64,000 bases of DNA from Desmodesmus armatus (GCA_007449985.2 VIIQ02000005.1:434001-498000); one strand, 5' to 3'; numbered from the stretch's first letter, positions 32,069-44,327 are shown. The notes: generated by a model from the letters alone, not told the origin. A program made the numbers and translations.

Positions 32069-34671
32069 ACCTTTGCTGCCTTGAGACGTTGCCGCACATC
32101 CAGGTAACTGCTGGGCTCGTCGATCATGTACACATCTGCCTTCTGCGCCGCCACCACTGCAATGGCAAAGCGCTGCAGCTCACCACCCGACAGGTTCTCC
32201 ACGTTGCGGTCAAGCACCTGAAGCACAGCACGCAGCACACAACAGCCGCCACATGCATCAGCCACTGACAGAAACAATGGCCCACTGGGCCAGCCGTCAC
32301 ATATCAATCTGGATTGTTTGTAGAAACGATGTTTGTGATGCTGATCCACCGCAATGCACTATTTGCCACAGGCTCCGTACTGACTGCAAGAACCAGAAGA
32401 ATGGTCCTTACTGACCGCACCTTCACACCCCACTGATAGTGGCTCCACCACTGCAGTGCCGATGGCCTGCACAACCAACCAGGGTCCCCCTCCCACCCCT
32501 CAAGCACCCCCCCCCCCACCCCTCACCCCCATTTCACCTGTGTGAGGTCCAGGTGGTCCAGCAGGTACTGCTTGATGCCCCGCTGGTCCTTGCCATCCAG
32601 CACCTCCTCCACATTGCCACGCACAGCCTTGGGGATGTGGTCAACGTACTGGGGCTTGATCACAGCCTTGATGTCGTCCTCAAGCACACGCGTGAAGTAG
32701 TTCTGGGAAGGACACGCGGCAGCGCAGCACAGCACTTATCAGTGGCTGCTGCACGCAGCAAAGCAGGCTGCCTGCAGAGATGATTACTTGCCAGCTGCAG
32801 AGACTGTAGTGATCACAGGCCAGGTGGCTGATCACCTGCAGTCATGCGCACTATCAAAAAGGTTCCCCGACCGACAGCAACAGCAGCTTGCTGCAGCTGG
32901 CCGATGCAAGAAGACAGGAGCCACCCATGCTGCTAGCATGCAAACCCACCCTCGCGCCAAAGGAGGGGACTACATTACAAGCAATGGGACCTGCTGCCGG
33001 CCATCAACACCTGTGACACTGTCTTCCTGCAATCCTCCACTGCCTCCCTCCCCACTCCCCACATCTTTCCATCGCCCCCCCCCCCTCCCCGTCCCTTTCC
33101 TTTGCCCCCCCCGCTACCCCCCCCCCCTACCTGCAGCTCACTGCCCTGAAGTAGCCCAGGATCTCCTCCCAGTCTGGTGGGCTGCTGAAGCGGCCCAGGT
33201 TGGGCTTCAGCTTGCCTGCAAGAATCTTGAGCGCTGTGGACTTGCCGATACCGTTGGTGCCAACCAGGCCCAGCACCTGACCGGGGCGAGGCATGGGCAT
33301 GCTGCAGACAGCAAGCAACAGCAGTGACAGCAGCAACAAGCGCAAAATGTCATGTAGTCTGCTGATGCATGATGCTACGGCACTGCTGCTGTACAGCTGT
33401 GTGGGTGCCCAAAGACACTGAGTGTATGCAACCGCTGTCACAAGCAGTGCCATCCCCCCCCCCCCCCCCCCCCCCGTGTGCTGCATGCCTGACAGCTCCG
33501 TCTGAGCTGCTGTGAGCTGCTGCTAGCTGGACGTTGCTTACTGCGATACACCTGCTGCTGCTGCTGCTGCCGCTGCTGCTGCTGCGCCACTGGTAGTGTG
33601 TTGGGCTGCATGTGTGCAGGCCTGCTGCTGCTCACCGGTGCAGCTTGAAGCTGTTGGGCCCGTATCTGTGTGTGGTGTGGCCGTCCAGGTTCTTGGGCAG
33701 GTTGATGATCATGATGGCATCGAAGGGGCATTTCTGTGGCACAGCAGAGGGCCCGACACGACAAACAACATGACAAGCCACGTCACCACAAGCACTGGGA
33801 CTGCGTATTCAGCCTGCATGGAGTGTCCTGAGGACCTTGGCACACACTCATGCAGCTTACAGCTTCCGTAGCTGATGTGTACGCGCCTGGAAGCATTCAC
33901 CAAAGTGCGCCCAGAGCAGCTGCATTGCTGCTGGCAGCAGGGGCTGCAGCAACCCCTTGCCATCGAAAGCATGTGTCATTGGCGCACCTTGACACAGATA
34001 CCGCAACCGATGCACAGCTCCTCTGAGATCCATGCAAGCTTGCTGCCGCTGCTGACCTCAATGCACAGCTTGCCTGCATGGCAAGGGTTGCAACAAATAC
34101 AAATGGAAGGGTGAACAAGGCTACTGAAGGCCACCTGAGCTCTCACAGAAACATGTTTCACCCATCACATCAAACAATGCGATCCACAGCCCCACATGCA
34201 CATTGGGGGGCCTCTGGCAGGCAGTCCATGCAGCAACTGCGGGTCAGCTGTCATCCTCAGCCTCATGCATGTTCTACTCACCGACTTTGACCACTGGGCA
34301 GCTCTTCTTACACTCCTGCCTGCACTTCTTGGGCTTACACCTGCACACAAGTCACAGCTGCCAGGCTCAGGATGACGACTGCTGCCAGCCGGCCAGACAA
34401 CTGCTGACACACATGCGGCAGGGCACAGGGAATACCATGTCCTACACAACTGCCTCACCTGTCCTCATTCACGATAGCAATACGTGTGAGGGTCTCCTCA
34501 GGCTCCTTGTCCTTCTTTTTGGGAGGCTGTTGCAGAAGGCACAACAGCAGCAAGCATACATTGTTTGCCCCCAACCCTTGAGGCGGTGGTAGGGTGACAA
34601 CTGAGATCACTGGACGTGCTAGCACTGCATATAGCTACGCTATTCCCACAGCATTGTTCGGCACCAACCAT
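28735..34671 (-). CDS. ABCE1: ABCE1/RLI ribosome-recycling ATPase
   Basis: Exons at 34459-34526, 34282-34340, 33988-34073, 33636-33733, 33131-33301, 32538-32702, 32071-32217, 31497-31686, 30969-31099, 30440-30568, 29891-30016, 29403-29588 and 28735-29020 code for a near-complete ABCE1. It splits ribosomal subunits after termination. Seen: two 4Fe-4S cysteine sets ([15 protein letters not shown] and [13 protein letters not shown]); Walker [10 protein letters not shown] and GENGTGKTT; two signatures NLSGGELQR; and Walker B VYMIDEP and IYLIDEP. The usual FRGSELQNYF lacks one base at the C run 33144-33146; with one more C the exon reads through and joins the next in phase. The N-terminus may be an ATG-only exon at 34669-34671 spliced to PPKKKDKE. 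The C-terminus is unresolved: a donor-like GTGAGT follows TYYYI, and either read-through or another exon ends the protein. Confidence 0.93.
30017..30075 (-). repeat. CACAG-type pentanucleotide microsatellite before an ABCE1 3' splice site
   Basis: About ten imperfect five-base units (CACAG on the plus strand, with two CAAAG variants) lie directly upstream of the acceptor of exon 29891-30016 and replace its normal pyrimidine tract. Confidence 0.85.
31104..31137. repeat. Long G tract in an ABCE1 intron
   Basis: An 11-base and a 20-base G run separated by AGA. On the coding (minus) strand it forms the C-rich pyrimidine tract just before the acceptor of exon 30969-31099. Confidence 0.85.
32027..32068 (-). 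repeat. CTG/CAG triplet repeat at an ABCE1 5' splice site
   Basis: A run of about 13 CTG units (CAG on the coding strand) starts directly at the donor of exon 32071-32217, which reads AAAG|GTGAGCAGCAGC. The repeat is intronic. Confidence 0.85.
33454..33475. repeat. 22-base C tract in an ABCE1 intron
   Basis: A pure C run on the plus strand (G run on the coding strand) inside the intron between exons 33636-33733 and 33131-33301. The true length is probably uncertain. Confidence 0.85.
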
Positions 34672-35277
34672 CTTGCGAAGATCGCCTCAGCAGAAAAGCC
34701 GCCAAGCGGCAGGGCGTCTACAGGCTCGTGCTTCTGCTGCTGTTGTGATGTTGATGGCAGCAAAGTAGTGCGGGCAAGCTGGGCAGCGCCCTGAGAAGCA
34801 GTTCCTGCAGACTCCGTCCTGTGCTGCTGCTTTGCTATACTGCAAGCCTGCACAAATTACATGCATTCAATCATTAGCAGGTTGCCGATGTGAATGTAAC
34901 ACAGGTTACACAGGCCCATGAATGGCAGGGCCCACACATGAACATGATACTGCCGTAACCGACACCAGCTGGCGCCCTGCAAGGCTGCATGACAGGTGCA
35001 CGCAGCCGCCGATGACACCAGTCACTCCATGTGGCCGTAACGAGTTTGATGGAACAGAACAACACCATTCGAGCACTTGGAATGCTGTTGGCAGGTCATC
35101 AGCCAACACCCCATCACAACGCCCCATACATGGCCAGCACATGCACATCAACATGCTGCCCACTTGCTACCCATCATCACTGCACAAACCCCTGCAGAAT
35201 TCACCCCAATGTCCATGTATTGGTACACCACATCAAATCAAAGCCCCCCATGCACGATCCAGCTGCTGCCTCCCTCC
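34672..35277. other. Spacer between ABCE1 and PP2C
   Basis: About 600 bases holding the ABCE1 5' flank and the PP2C 3' untranslated region. The plus-strand TTACA at about 34855 and 34903 is TGTAA on the minus strand and could be the PP2C poly(A) signal, some 375-425 bases after the stop. No coding similarity was seen. Confidence 0.4.
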
Positions 35278-37583
35278 CTAAAACTTGAACTTCAGCACCA
35301 CACAGCTGATGTTGTCGTTGCTGCCTCGCTGGTATGCTTCGTGCACCAGCTGCTCAGCTGCCTTGTCGGCCTCAGCAAAGTCCTTGATCAACGCCACAGC
35401 ATCCTGCAGCACACAAGGGCATGCAACATGGCAACACAGATGGCACACAAACAAGGGTGGATACAGTACAACGACCACAGCGCCAACATCTTCCCCCAGC
35501 CGTGACAACCAGCACATGCTCCTGCACCCAGCAGACCTCCTGGGACTCCAAACCAACATCAAGACTGGTGTTTGGCTGGGCATCCCTTGCATAGTCACAG
35601 CTCCCTTGCATGGCATGCCATGCAAACACCCGCCACCCACCTGATTGCTGATGACATCCCACAAGCCATCGCTGGCCAGTATGAGGCACTCGTCTGCCTC
35701 TGTCAACACCTCCTCACGAATGTCTGGCGTGGGAATGACATAGCGCTTCAGCGGCCGGTCGCCAAAGGCACGTGACACCGCAAGCACACCTCCCACACGC
35801 CAAGTGCCAGCCCACACCACCACCCCTCCTGCATCCTCAATGCGCGTGCGCTCCTCACGGGTGTTGGGCTTGTGGTCCACCGACATAGGCACGGCTGCAG
35901 ACAAGACAACAGGATCATACAGTGTGCCCACTGGCTCAGTATTGCATCAACACGCTGGGATGATTGACCCATGCACGAAACCCCAACAGATGCATGCACA
36001 GATTTCCATAGGCCATCGGCTCCATGCTACACGAGAGAACTTAGGCTGGGCCAACCGTGCACGACACCGTCACAACAAAATCACGCTAGGCATCGCCGTA
36101 CTGCATGCATCTGAGCTTGATGCCGCAGGCACCCCTCAACTCTGATTATGTGCCTGCAGCAACAGCCGTGTCAGCACACCTTTTCCCTGCCGGCACAACA
36201 CAGCTCGGGAGTCGCCAACGTTGGCCACCAGCAGCCTGTCGCCCACCACCACAGCTGTCACGGCTGTGCACCTGCACGTCATGAATGGGTTCAGCAGTAG
36301 CCGAGCTACAGGTGAAAGGCACACCATGCACGCCCCAGCCCCCTCTGTAATGCAGTCCCAAGCTACCTTGTGCCCTGTGGGTCAGCCACATGGGATCACA
36401 CACCGACAAGAACTGGCAGCACTGCTTGTGTTGCGGCTTCTGAGCTACAACAACATGCTGCACCGCTGCTGCTGGTGGGTGCTGGTGGGTGCTGGCGCCC
36501 ACATACCCGTCATCTCTGCTGGCGTTGTCGTTCATCTTCAGGTACTCTGTGTCGGTGTGCTCGAATGACTCAACTGCAAGCATGGGCCGGACAAACAACA
36601 AGAAGGGTGGGCCTGCAGTGGATCAGCTGCCCCAGCCTGTCTGGGACATGGAGAGCAATAGTGTGCAAGACATCAACCGACACACTCTCCTTGTCGAACT
36701 GCCTGTGCATGTTTACGGATCCCAGTAATTCTCATGCACGGACACGCTCTGTCAACCACTGCGCATTCATGTGAATGACTTCAGCATGCAAAAGCTGCTG
36801 CGACCGCCATAAGCTGTCAATAGCAGTCTAGCCTGCATGGCAAAGCTGCTAAGTTGAGCTCACCCAGTGCACTGGCGATGTCTGTAGTGAACTTTGTGTG
36901 CTCCAGCAAGTTGATGAAGAGGTTGCTGCGCACATAATCAGCTGCGTTGGGCCCGCCATGGCCTGCAGCGCAGTCAGTCAACGACACCACACGGGTGTCA
37001 AGCATGGGCCGAGTAATTGCTACCAAGGGCATAACTTGAAGCTCCAACAAGCTCTGATAGTCCCACTCAGCCATGCCAGAGTACATGCCAGGGGGTTACT
37101 CACCATCAAAGACACCAAAGAGGCCCACCACCTCACCAGACTTGGGCTCGGTTTTGAACTGCAGTCACCACACCACAGTTATTGATGGATGGAAGTGTAC
37201 ATGCATGCTGTGTAAGCAGCCGGGTCATCCAACATTTCGTGAGTGCGACTGCTCAGGGTGTCTGTCTGCTGCCCCGGCAGCGAACATACATCAGGGCATG
37301 TCTGTTACTGGCTCAACTGCCAGCTGCCCTGTACCTGGGCATGGTGAAAGTCTTCCATGTTGGACCGCTTGCCACGGAACAATGAGAAACCATATGCAAC
37401 CTTGCCATCAGGCCTGCACGCGCACAACATTTCTTGTGAGTGCGCCTGGCTGAATGGTCTGCAACACCCTTGCCCTGCTGCTGTGGATGCACAATCACAC
37501 CTGACTGCTCCACCAGAGTGTGGTTTTATGTGCGGCGGTATACTGTGCTGCAGGCTCCTTTTTGCCTCTTCGACGCTAAGCAT
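35278..37583 (-). CDS. PP2C-type Ser/Thr protein phosphatase
   Basis: Eight exons (37501-37583, 37335-37413, 37104-37158, 36864-36962, 36507-36573, 36180-36271, 35641-35894, 35278-35403) join in phase to about 284 residues, the normal size of a minimal plant PP2C. These are Mn/Mg-dependent phosphatases. Seen in order: [86 protein letters not shown] and a final [16 protein letters not shown]. The metal-binding Asp residues are all present. The usual GSTA block reads GCTA. The Met at 37583 opens a 28-residue leader that joins the core in phase 2. The gene is divergent from the V-ATPase gene at 38114. The target pathway is unknown. Confidence 0.92.
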
Positions 37584-38113
37584 TGGGGTGACTGTTTTGG
37601 GCTGTGGTGACTGTCGGTGGTGCTGCTACTGCAGGTGCTGCTCAGGAGTGGGCAGGTGCCGTATGTTCACTTCTCAAACGAGGCACCAGCCCCTTCTCCA
37701 TGGAGGGGTGAGCACTGCCTCAACCAGCTTTGATGTCTATGTGTCTGTGTTGTCAGTTGCAAGCACAGATCAGAGGACTGCATAAACAGGCCCAACGCGC
37801 TACAGGCTCAAGCGTGTCCAGAAATGTGTTCTTCATGTCCAACCATAACGTTGTGCCTGCCCAGCTGCAGCAGTTACGGAAGGTTTTGGGCATCAGGGCT
37901 CTAAGCCCGGCTTCGGAAGGATGCATGCAGATGATCTGGGTTCTTGGTTCAACAACTTCCAAAAGCCACGAAACCGTTTGCATGTAACCTGACTCCCGAC
38001 ATTAGGGGACCTGTCGGAGCTAGGGTCAGCACTGCTGTCTGATCTGGGTCACCTCCAAATTCCCAAGCAAGCCCCAGGGCCCTAGAGAGGGGTGTTGTCA
38101 AGACATACGGGCC
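37584..38113. promoter_or_regulatory. Shared upstream region of PP2C and V-ATPase c'' genes
   Basis: The two genes point away from each other across 530 bases, so both promoters must lie here unless 5' untranslated exons exist. No TATA element or palindromic site stands out by eye. Confidence 0.35.
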
Positions 38114-39940
38114 ATGGAGCGCACGCTCCTCAACCCTGGCGTGTTTCTGTTGGCGCCCTTGAGCATAGCAACTTTCTGCTTCCTAGTCAGTGTTGGCGAC
38201 CCCAACAGGTTCATAGACTGGCCCTACCTATGGCTCCTGTTCAGAAACATCTCACCCTACTTCTGGGCAGTGACAGGGGTTGCTTTGTGCGTGGGTACGT
38301 CCATCCTGGGAGCTGCATGGTAAGCAGGATGCTTGCGTCACTACATTGCGTTGTGTGGCCCGCCAAAATTCTTTGTTGGCCACCTGCGCCTTGTGCGGTC
38401 AGCCATCCGCATGCCAGCTGCGGCCATGTTGTGTGTTGCTGTGTTGGAACAGGGGCATCTTTGTGACGGGCAGCAGCCTGGTGGGTGCAGCCATCCGGGT
38501 GCCACGTATCACATCCAAGAACCTCATCAGGTACTTACAGCCGCAGTGCTAACGCCCAAGAGCAGCATCAGAGCTGCACTCACCCATGCAGTTGCATGCA
38601 CGGAAGGTCCCATAGTCTATGCCTGACTATGCCGCGCATGTCCAATTGGGCAAACCTGCTATCACACATGGTCTTTTGGGGGCTGGTGGCGCCTCGCTCG
38701 GACCGCTTTGCGACCTACAGCAGTGTATGGGCCTGTCATTCCACGTGCACCTGCAGATACTGTTTCGTTGTCTTTTGCCTGGGCAGCTGCTTGTGCATGC
38801 TGTTGTGCATGTGATGGCTTTTTGTCAGGTCTGTCTGGCTGACTGCCATCCAGTGTTGGTGTGTGACTAATAGCTGTGTTGTGTGCTGTTGCAGCATCAT
38901 CTTCTGTGAGGCCGTTGCCATCTATGGTGTCATAGTGGCCATCATCCTGCAGACCAAGCTGGAGGGTGTCACGCGCGCAGAGGGGCTCTACTCCAAGAGC
39001 AACATGGCAGCAGGCTATGCAATCTTTGGCGCTGGCATCACTTGTGGCTTCAGCAACCTTGTTTGCGGGTGAGTTGCCGCTCCAGGTGTTTCAGGCATGT
39101 TGTTTGGTGTGGCAGCTGGTGAGGCTGAATCATAAGCAGCTACAGCAGGAGCATCTGCAGCAGTATGCTTCTTTGCGAGGTGGCAGGGTGTAAGCACCAG
39201 GAAGGCAGACGTCCTGTCAAGGACCCTGATCAAGACCCGAGGATGCTACCGCCTTACTGCAGGGTGCACATCACCTTGCGGGCAGTTTCAAGGTCGAGGG
39301 TTTGCTGTGTTGCAGCCCGGGGGACACAATCTGGCCCTAAACTTCCAATAACACACGTCAGGGCCCAATTCATCAGTGTTTGTGTGCACTTACAGACTCA
39401 CAGCAGTGCCTGATAAGCCGCGCACGTGACAGCACCCACACATGCAGCTTGCTAGTCAACACAAACAACGCAAACAACCCCTGCATGCCCCCTCGCAATG
39501 GAGCAGACACAGTCTCTTCATTGTTGTTGCTGGCATGTTCAAGGAGGCGCGCTGTCGCGTTCCGATCTGTCCCTAAGGGTCACTCCTGACCTTCTTCACA
39601 GCTAATGCCGCCCCTACCACCCTCATCACACTCAGCTGTGCTGTCACCATTACCGCTCGATACGTCCATATGTGAGCCCCTGCCTCCCTTCCCAGGGACA
39701 CTCAGGGCATGCTTACACAGACCCTCAAGTTTGTTGCACCGCTGTGTTGCGGCTGTGTACATATGCAGGATGTGCGTCGGGATTGTCGGCAGCAGCTGCG
39801 CCCTGTCTGACGCCCAAAACTCCACCTTGTTTGTCAAGATCCTTGTGGTGGAGATCTTTGGCAGTGCGTTGGGCCTCTTTGGTGTGATTGTTGGCATCAT
39901 CATGGCAGGAGCCAACAGCTTTGTGAAGGTGGCGCCATGA
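38114..39940 (+). CDS. V-type H+-ATPase V0 proteolipid subunit c''
   Basis: Four exons (38114-38319, 38453-38530, 38895-39068, 39769-39940) join in phase to about 209 residues. Subunit c'' (yeast Vma16, animal ATP6V0B) sits in the rotating proteolipid ring of the vacuolar proton pump. Seen: an extra N-terminal hydrophobic segment that distinguishes c'' from c; [39 protein letters not shown]; and the segment [18 protein letters not shown] with the proton-carrying Glu. Two more membrane helices follow, the last being [17 protein letters not shown]. The start ATG at 38114 gives the N-terminus expected for the family. Introns 2 and 3 are long, the last about 700 bases. The call is firm. Confidence 0.95.
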
Positions 39941-40007
39941 CTGGTTGCTGTCCACACCAGTGAAGTATCTTACTGTGCAATAGCGTGTGCGTTGAGGGCG
40001 CTGTATT

Positions 40008-40012
40008 TGTAA
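40008..40012 (+). terminator. TGTAA poly(A) signal of the V-ATPase c'' gene
   Basis: TGTAA lies 68 bases after the stop codon at 39940. This pentamer is the usual polyadenylation signal in chlorophycean green algae. Site use is inferred. Confidence 0.55.
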
Positions 40013-40393
40013 AGTGGCCAGGAAGCCTCGGCTGTATGCTGTGTTGGTGTATCCTTGCCCCTTGTGTTTCTTCACAGGGCACATTGCTGTGATAAGGATG
40101 GGTCCTGGGAAGGGGAAGGGGGGGGGGGGTACACCAACTAGGTGGGTTTACGTGATTGCTCAACGCGGGAGGAGAGGCCATACTGTTGATCAGCTGCGTG
40201 TGATGCTACAGAGGGCCCAGGTGCATGTGTGTCTCCCGTAAGCCACTCCAAGCCTGGGGAATGGCTGCCACCTAGCTTCAGGTGAAGCGGCATAGAATGT
40301 GTGACACATGGCAGTGTTCGCCACCCATGTCTGCAGTAAATGTCACACATAGCAACTGCACACTCAGTGTGCAGTGACTGCACATTGAAGGTA

Positions 40394-40428
40394 CCCCCCC
40401 CCCCCCCCCACACACACACACACACACA
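40394..40428. repeat. Poly-C plus CA microsatellite
   Basis: Sixteen C residues followed directly by about nine CA units, about 290 bases upstream of the kinase start. Confidence 0.85.
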
Positions 40429-40714
40429 GACACCAAACACACTCACCAGGCCCTGAGGGGAATACTGGACACTGATGGGTGTCCTGCACAAGCCCTGACA
40501 CGATCCAATACCACTCCTTGAGACATGGGGATCCTTCCAGACCCACGATTTGCATGCACAAAACCCTGGGGGTCAAGGTTCTTGGAACGGTCGCAGGAAC
40601 ACAAGCGGTTGATCGGTTACAGACTACCTGCTTTACGCGTTCCATTGAATTGCTTTCATCGACCACCGTCCCACGTAAAAGACTTCAACGTAGTTTGAGA
40701 TTCCTTCCCTGCGT

Positions 40715-43700
40715 TTGCCAGCACAGCAAAGCGTCCGAGCTGCAGCCATGCTGCCTCACGACAGCATGGTTGCCAACGGCGTTGCAGGCGGAAGCAATGC
40801 CAGGCAGGTTGGCGTTGCTCGGCTTGCCCAGGCATCGTCGTCCTCCCAGAGCTGCAGTGCAAGGCAGCACGCCAGCAGGCTGTCAGGGATGGGGCTGGGC
40901 ACCTCGTCTCAGCCCTTCCTGGTACCCTCCTCCTCCCAGCCCCGCCCTATCCCCAGCGTGGCTCGGGCATCGGTGCTGGAAGCACCCACTCTGCAGGCCA
41001 CGCCTGAGCTGGGCTACATCGACCTGGGGTACTCCAGGGATATCGACGCCAAGTATGAGTGGGGCAGGGAGCTGGGCAAGGGCGGCAACGGCGTCGTGCG
41101 GGAGGTGACCAGCAAGCAGACCGGCGATGTGTTTGCCTGCAAGGCCATCGCCAAGCAGCTTACGGGAGCTGACGTGTCTGAGAAGAAGAGGTCCGGCCAC
41201 ATTGACAGCATCAGGCGGGAGCTGGAGGTGCTGCGCAGGCTGTCTGGCAGCCTCAACGTCGTGAAGCTGATTGATGTGTGTGAGGATGAGCAGAACGTGT
41301 ACGTCATCCAGGAGCTATGCCAGGGTGGCGAGCTCTGCCACAGGATTGGGGAGCGTCATTACAGCGAGCGCACGGTGAGGAGGGGTTCCGGGACACCTCA
41401 AGTATGGGGACACCTGTATGCATGCAGTTGCTGCTGCGGTTGCATGCTTGATGCCCTGCATAGGTTTGCAGCAGGTGTGTCGCAAGCGACAGGGCAGCCC
41501 GTCGCAAATATGCATGCAGCAGCCTGCATGGACAGCTGGCATTGCCTGGGAGCTTGAGGTGGACCTTCAAGTTGGGGTTGCTGCTCGGTCAGAGCAGAGC
41601 AACGGTGTCATGCAGCAGTTGTCAATATTGCAGCTTGTGATTGTGATGCTGATGGTCATCTTGCCTTGGCGGGTATGCTTGCAGGTTGCCTCCTATATGC
41701 GTGCGGTGCTGCGCACACTGGCGCAATGCCACTCGCACCGCATTCTCCACCGTGACATCAAGCCCGGCAACTTCATGCTGCTGGACGAGAGCGAGCGGGC
41801 GCCACTGAAGGCCATCGACTTTGGTCTGGCTGTGCCCTTTGAGGCAGCCGACCTGCCCCTCACTGACCTGGGCCTTGAGGGCACACCCTGGTGAGTATGC
41901 CAATGCATTGACCAGCACTTGCTGTTGGTGCAGTTGGATCGCCAGTTGGATGCAGTTAGATGCAGTTGAGCCTAGGCAGTTCAAGGAGGTTGCGCAACAG
42001 CTAGCTGCATGCTGCATTTTTCACCAATCTGGGAATTCTGCAACGATGTTGGACGCTGGCATGCATAATGGTTGTACGAGTGCCTAATTTATGCCTGTTG
42101 CTGCCTTGCACCTGCTCTGCTCACCAGGTACATGGCCCCTGAGGTGCTGAGCTCCCAGGTGACCCCTGCCAGCGACGTGTGGGCCGCAGGCGTGATGGCC
42201 CACCAGCTGCTGACTGGCCGGCTGCCCTTTGACGACCACCGCAACCCCTTTGCACCCTCTATCAGCGCAGTGTGGCGCAGTGTGCTGACCGACAAGGTCG
42301 ACTACAACATGCCCTGGTGGAAGGGCCTCAGCGATCAGGGAAAGGACTTTGTGCACAGCCTGCTCAACAGGTGGGTTCTCTGATGTTGCTGGGTGGTTTT
42401 GTGGGGCAGCCTCCAGCTGTGGGGGTGTGGCAGTCAGGGCAGCAGTGGTCGCTTGTTTGATCCTCAAGGGGGCATATGGTTTGTTGCATTAGCAGTGCTG
42501 TGATGTCCAGTGACATGCCAGCCCGGCAGTAACAGCCGCCTTCCCCGTTCCCCCGCTCAGCAGTCACCACCCAGCCCCTTAATGACGCTGCTGTGCTGAA
42601 ATTTTTTGCCATATATGTTGTCCATTCCCTGTCTGCTTGTGGCACCGCAGGGACCCCTCACAGCGCCCTACTGCTAAGGAGGCCCTCAAGCACCCCTGGC
42701 TGCAGGGCACCAGCGCCGAGCGCAGCATGGGCAAGCAGATCGATGTCAGCGTGGTTGCCCGCATCCAGCGCTTTGCGCAGAACAACAGGTTCAAGCGCAG
42801 CGTTCTGCGCCTCATCGCAGAGGAGCTGCTGGCACAGCCTGGGGCAGTGGCAGCCGAGACAGCCCTGCAGGCTGAGGCAGCAGTGGTGGCCGCAGCAGCA
42901 GCCGACCGCAGCAACAGCGGCCGCCATGACCTCAAGTACGACCCAGACACGGGCAACCCCATCATCAAGGACCCCAACAGCAGGACCATGCAGGACATCT
43001 TCAGGAAGCTGGAGCTGACCGGGGATGCAGTAGACAGGGAGCATGCTGCGCTCGCCCTGTCCAAGCTCGGCTATCGGCTGGAGCCCTGCGAGATCACCCG
43101 CCTGCTGGAGCAGGTGGACACCAGCAACAGTGGCAAGGTGAAGCGTGCCGCCCTGGCCGCCAGCCAGATCGACTGGAGGCACCTGCAGCAGAACCACATG
43201 GACACCTGGCTGGACATTGCTCACCGTGCCTTTGCAGCCCTGGACCACAATGGTGACGGGCTGCTGCACGTGAGTGACATCATGTCCAGCCTTAAGGCCA
43301 AGCTGCCCCAGGATGAGCTGCGCAGGACCATCCAGCAGGCCATGCAGGAGGCAGGGCATGGAGGTGAGCAGGGAGTACGCAGTAGGCTCTGTTGGGCTGT
43401 AGGGCGTGAGCAGAATGCATGCAGGTTCAGTTCAAAACGTTTGTTGGTGGCGGTCGGCAGCCCCCTTCGGCAGCAGGAAGAGACAGAGTTCCTTGAGTTT
43501 CTTGCAGATGCCGGTGGATGATGTGCCTGCGCAATGTGCTTTGAGAGTTGGGCCACTGTTCTGACTCCCCAACATGCAACAGCGCGCTTTTTGTTCTCCC
43601 AAAATTTTGGGTTTTCAAAGTAAGGGTATCATATGTGCTGATGTACTGTCCCGTGCGGCCTGCTGCTGTTGCCTTTGTCCTGCTGCTTGCAGAGGATGCC

Positions 43701-44327
43701 GAGGCCATGGACTTTGACGGCTTCCTGCGCATGCTGCGCGTCGGCAGTGTGGACAGCCTGGACCAGTACGATGCGCGTTGGGACAGGACCGGCTCATACG
43801 GCAGCAGCCTGGACAGGCTGCAGTCGCTGCTGGACGCCAGCCAGCATGGCAGCAGCGACAACGACAGCACACATGGCAGGGGCAACCGCGGCCTGTATGC
43901 TGGCGTCACCCAGCCCACACCTGCAGCTGCAGCGTCAGCATCAGCCATGGGGGGCGGGGTGACCAGCTCAGCTGCAGATGCCTACAGGGACAAGTCCTGG
44001 CACAAGCCCATGGTCAACTTCAAGTTTGACTTTGGCAATGACTTCAAGGCCAACAAGCAGGGGGCTGGTGCCCTCGTCAACCAGGGCCCACCCCAGACAC
44101 AGGGGGCACCAGATGCAGAGGCAGCTGTCGCAGCTGCAGCCACACCGGCGCCCGAGGCAGCCAATGCTGTCACTGCCAGCAGCTACTTCAACAACGGCGC
44201 AGTCAGGGGCGGCGGCCACTTTGACAAGCGCATGCATGGCGGTTCTCTGTACCGCAATGCTGTGGTTGGCGGTGGCCGCCCCAACCAGCTGCAACACGCA
44301 CATGCCCTGCCCACAGTCAGGGAGTGA
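40715..44327 (+). CDS. CDPK-like protein kinase with degenerate EF-hands and long tail
   Basis: Five exons (40715-41374, 41685-41890, 42128-42370, 42651-43363, 43693-44327) join in phase to about 818 residues. Residues 1-110 are Ser/Ala/Pro-rich and could be a targeting leader. The kinase domain follows: [10 protein letters not shown] (119-128), FACK Lys (~143), [10 protein letters not shown] (Asp ~244), AIDFGLA (~265), YMAPEVL, and [16 protein letters not shown] closing it. After a ~100-residue linker come EF-hand-like loops: [12 protein letters not shown] (no acid at position 12) and [12 protein letters not shown] (Asp at position 12), then a degenerate last one. The order kinase-junction-EF-hands matches calcium-dependent protein kinases. 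The EF region looks partly unable to bind calcium. A Gly/Ala/Gln-rich tail of ~200 residues follows. A second in-frame Met lies at 40748. Confidence 0.88.

Larger units (their letters stand above)
39941..40714. other. Spacer upstream of the CDPK-like gene
   Basis: About 770 bases holding the V-ATPase 3' untranslated region and the kinase promoter. It includes a simple-sequence block at 40394-40428, a 16-base C run followed by a CA dinucleotide run. No other gene was seen. Confidence 0.5.
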
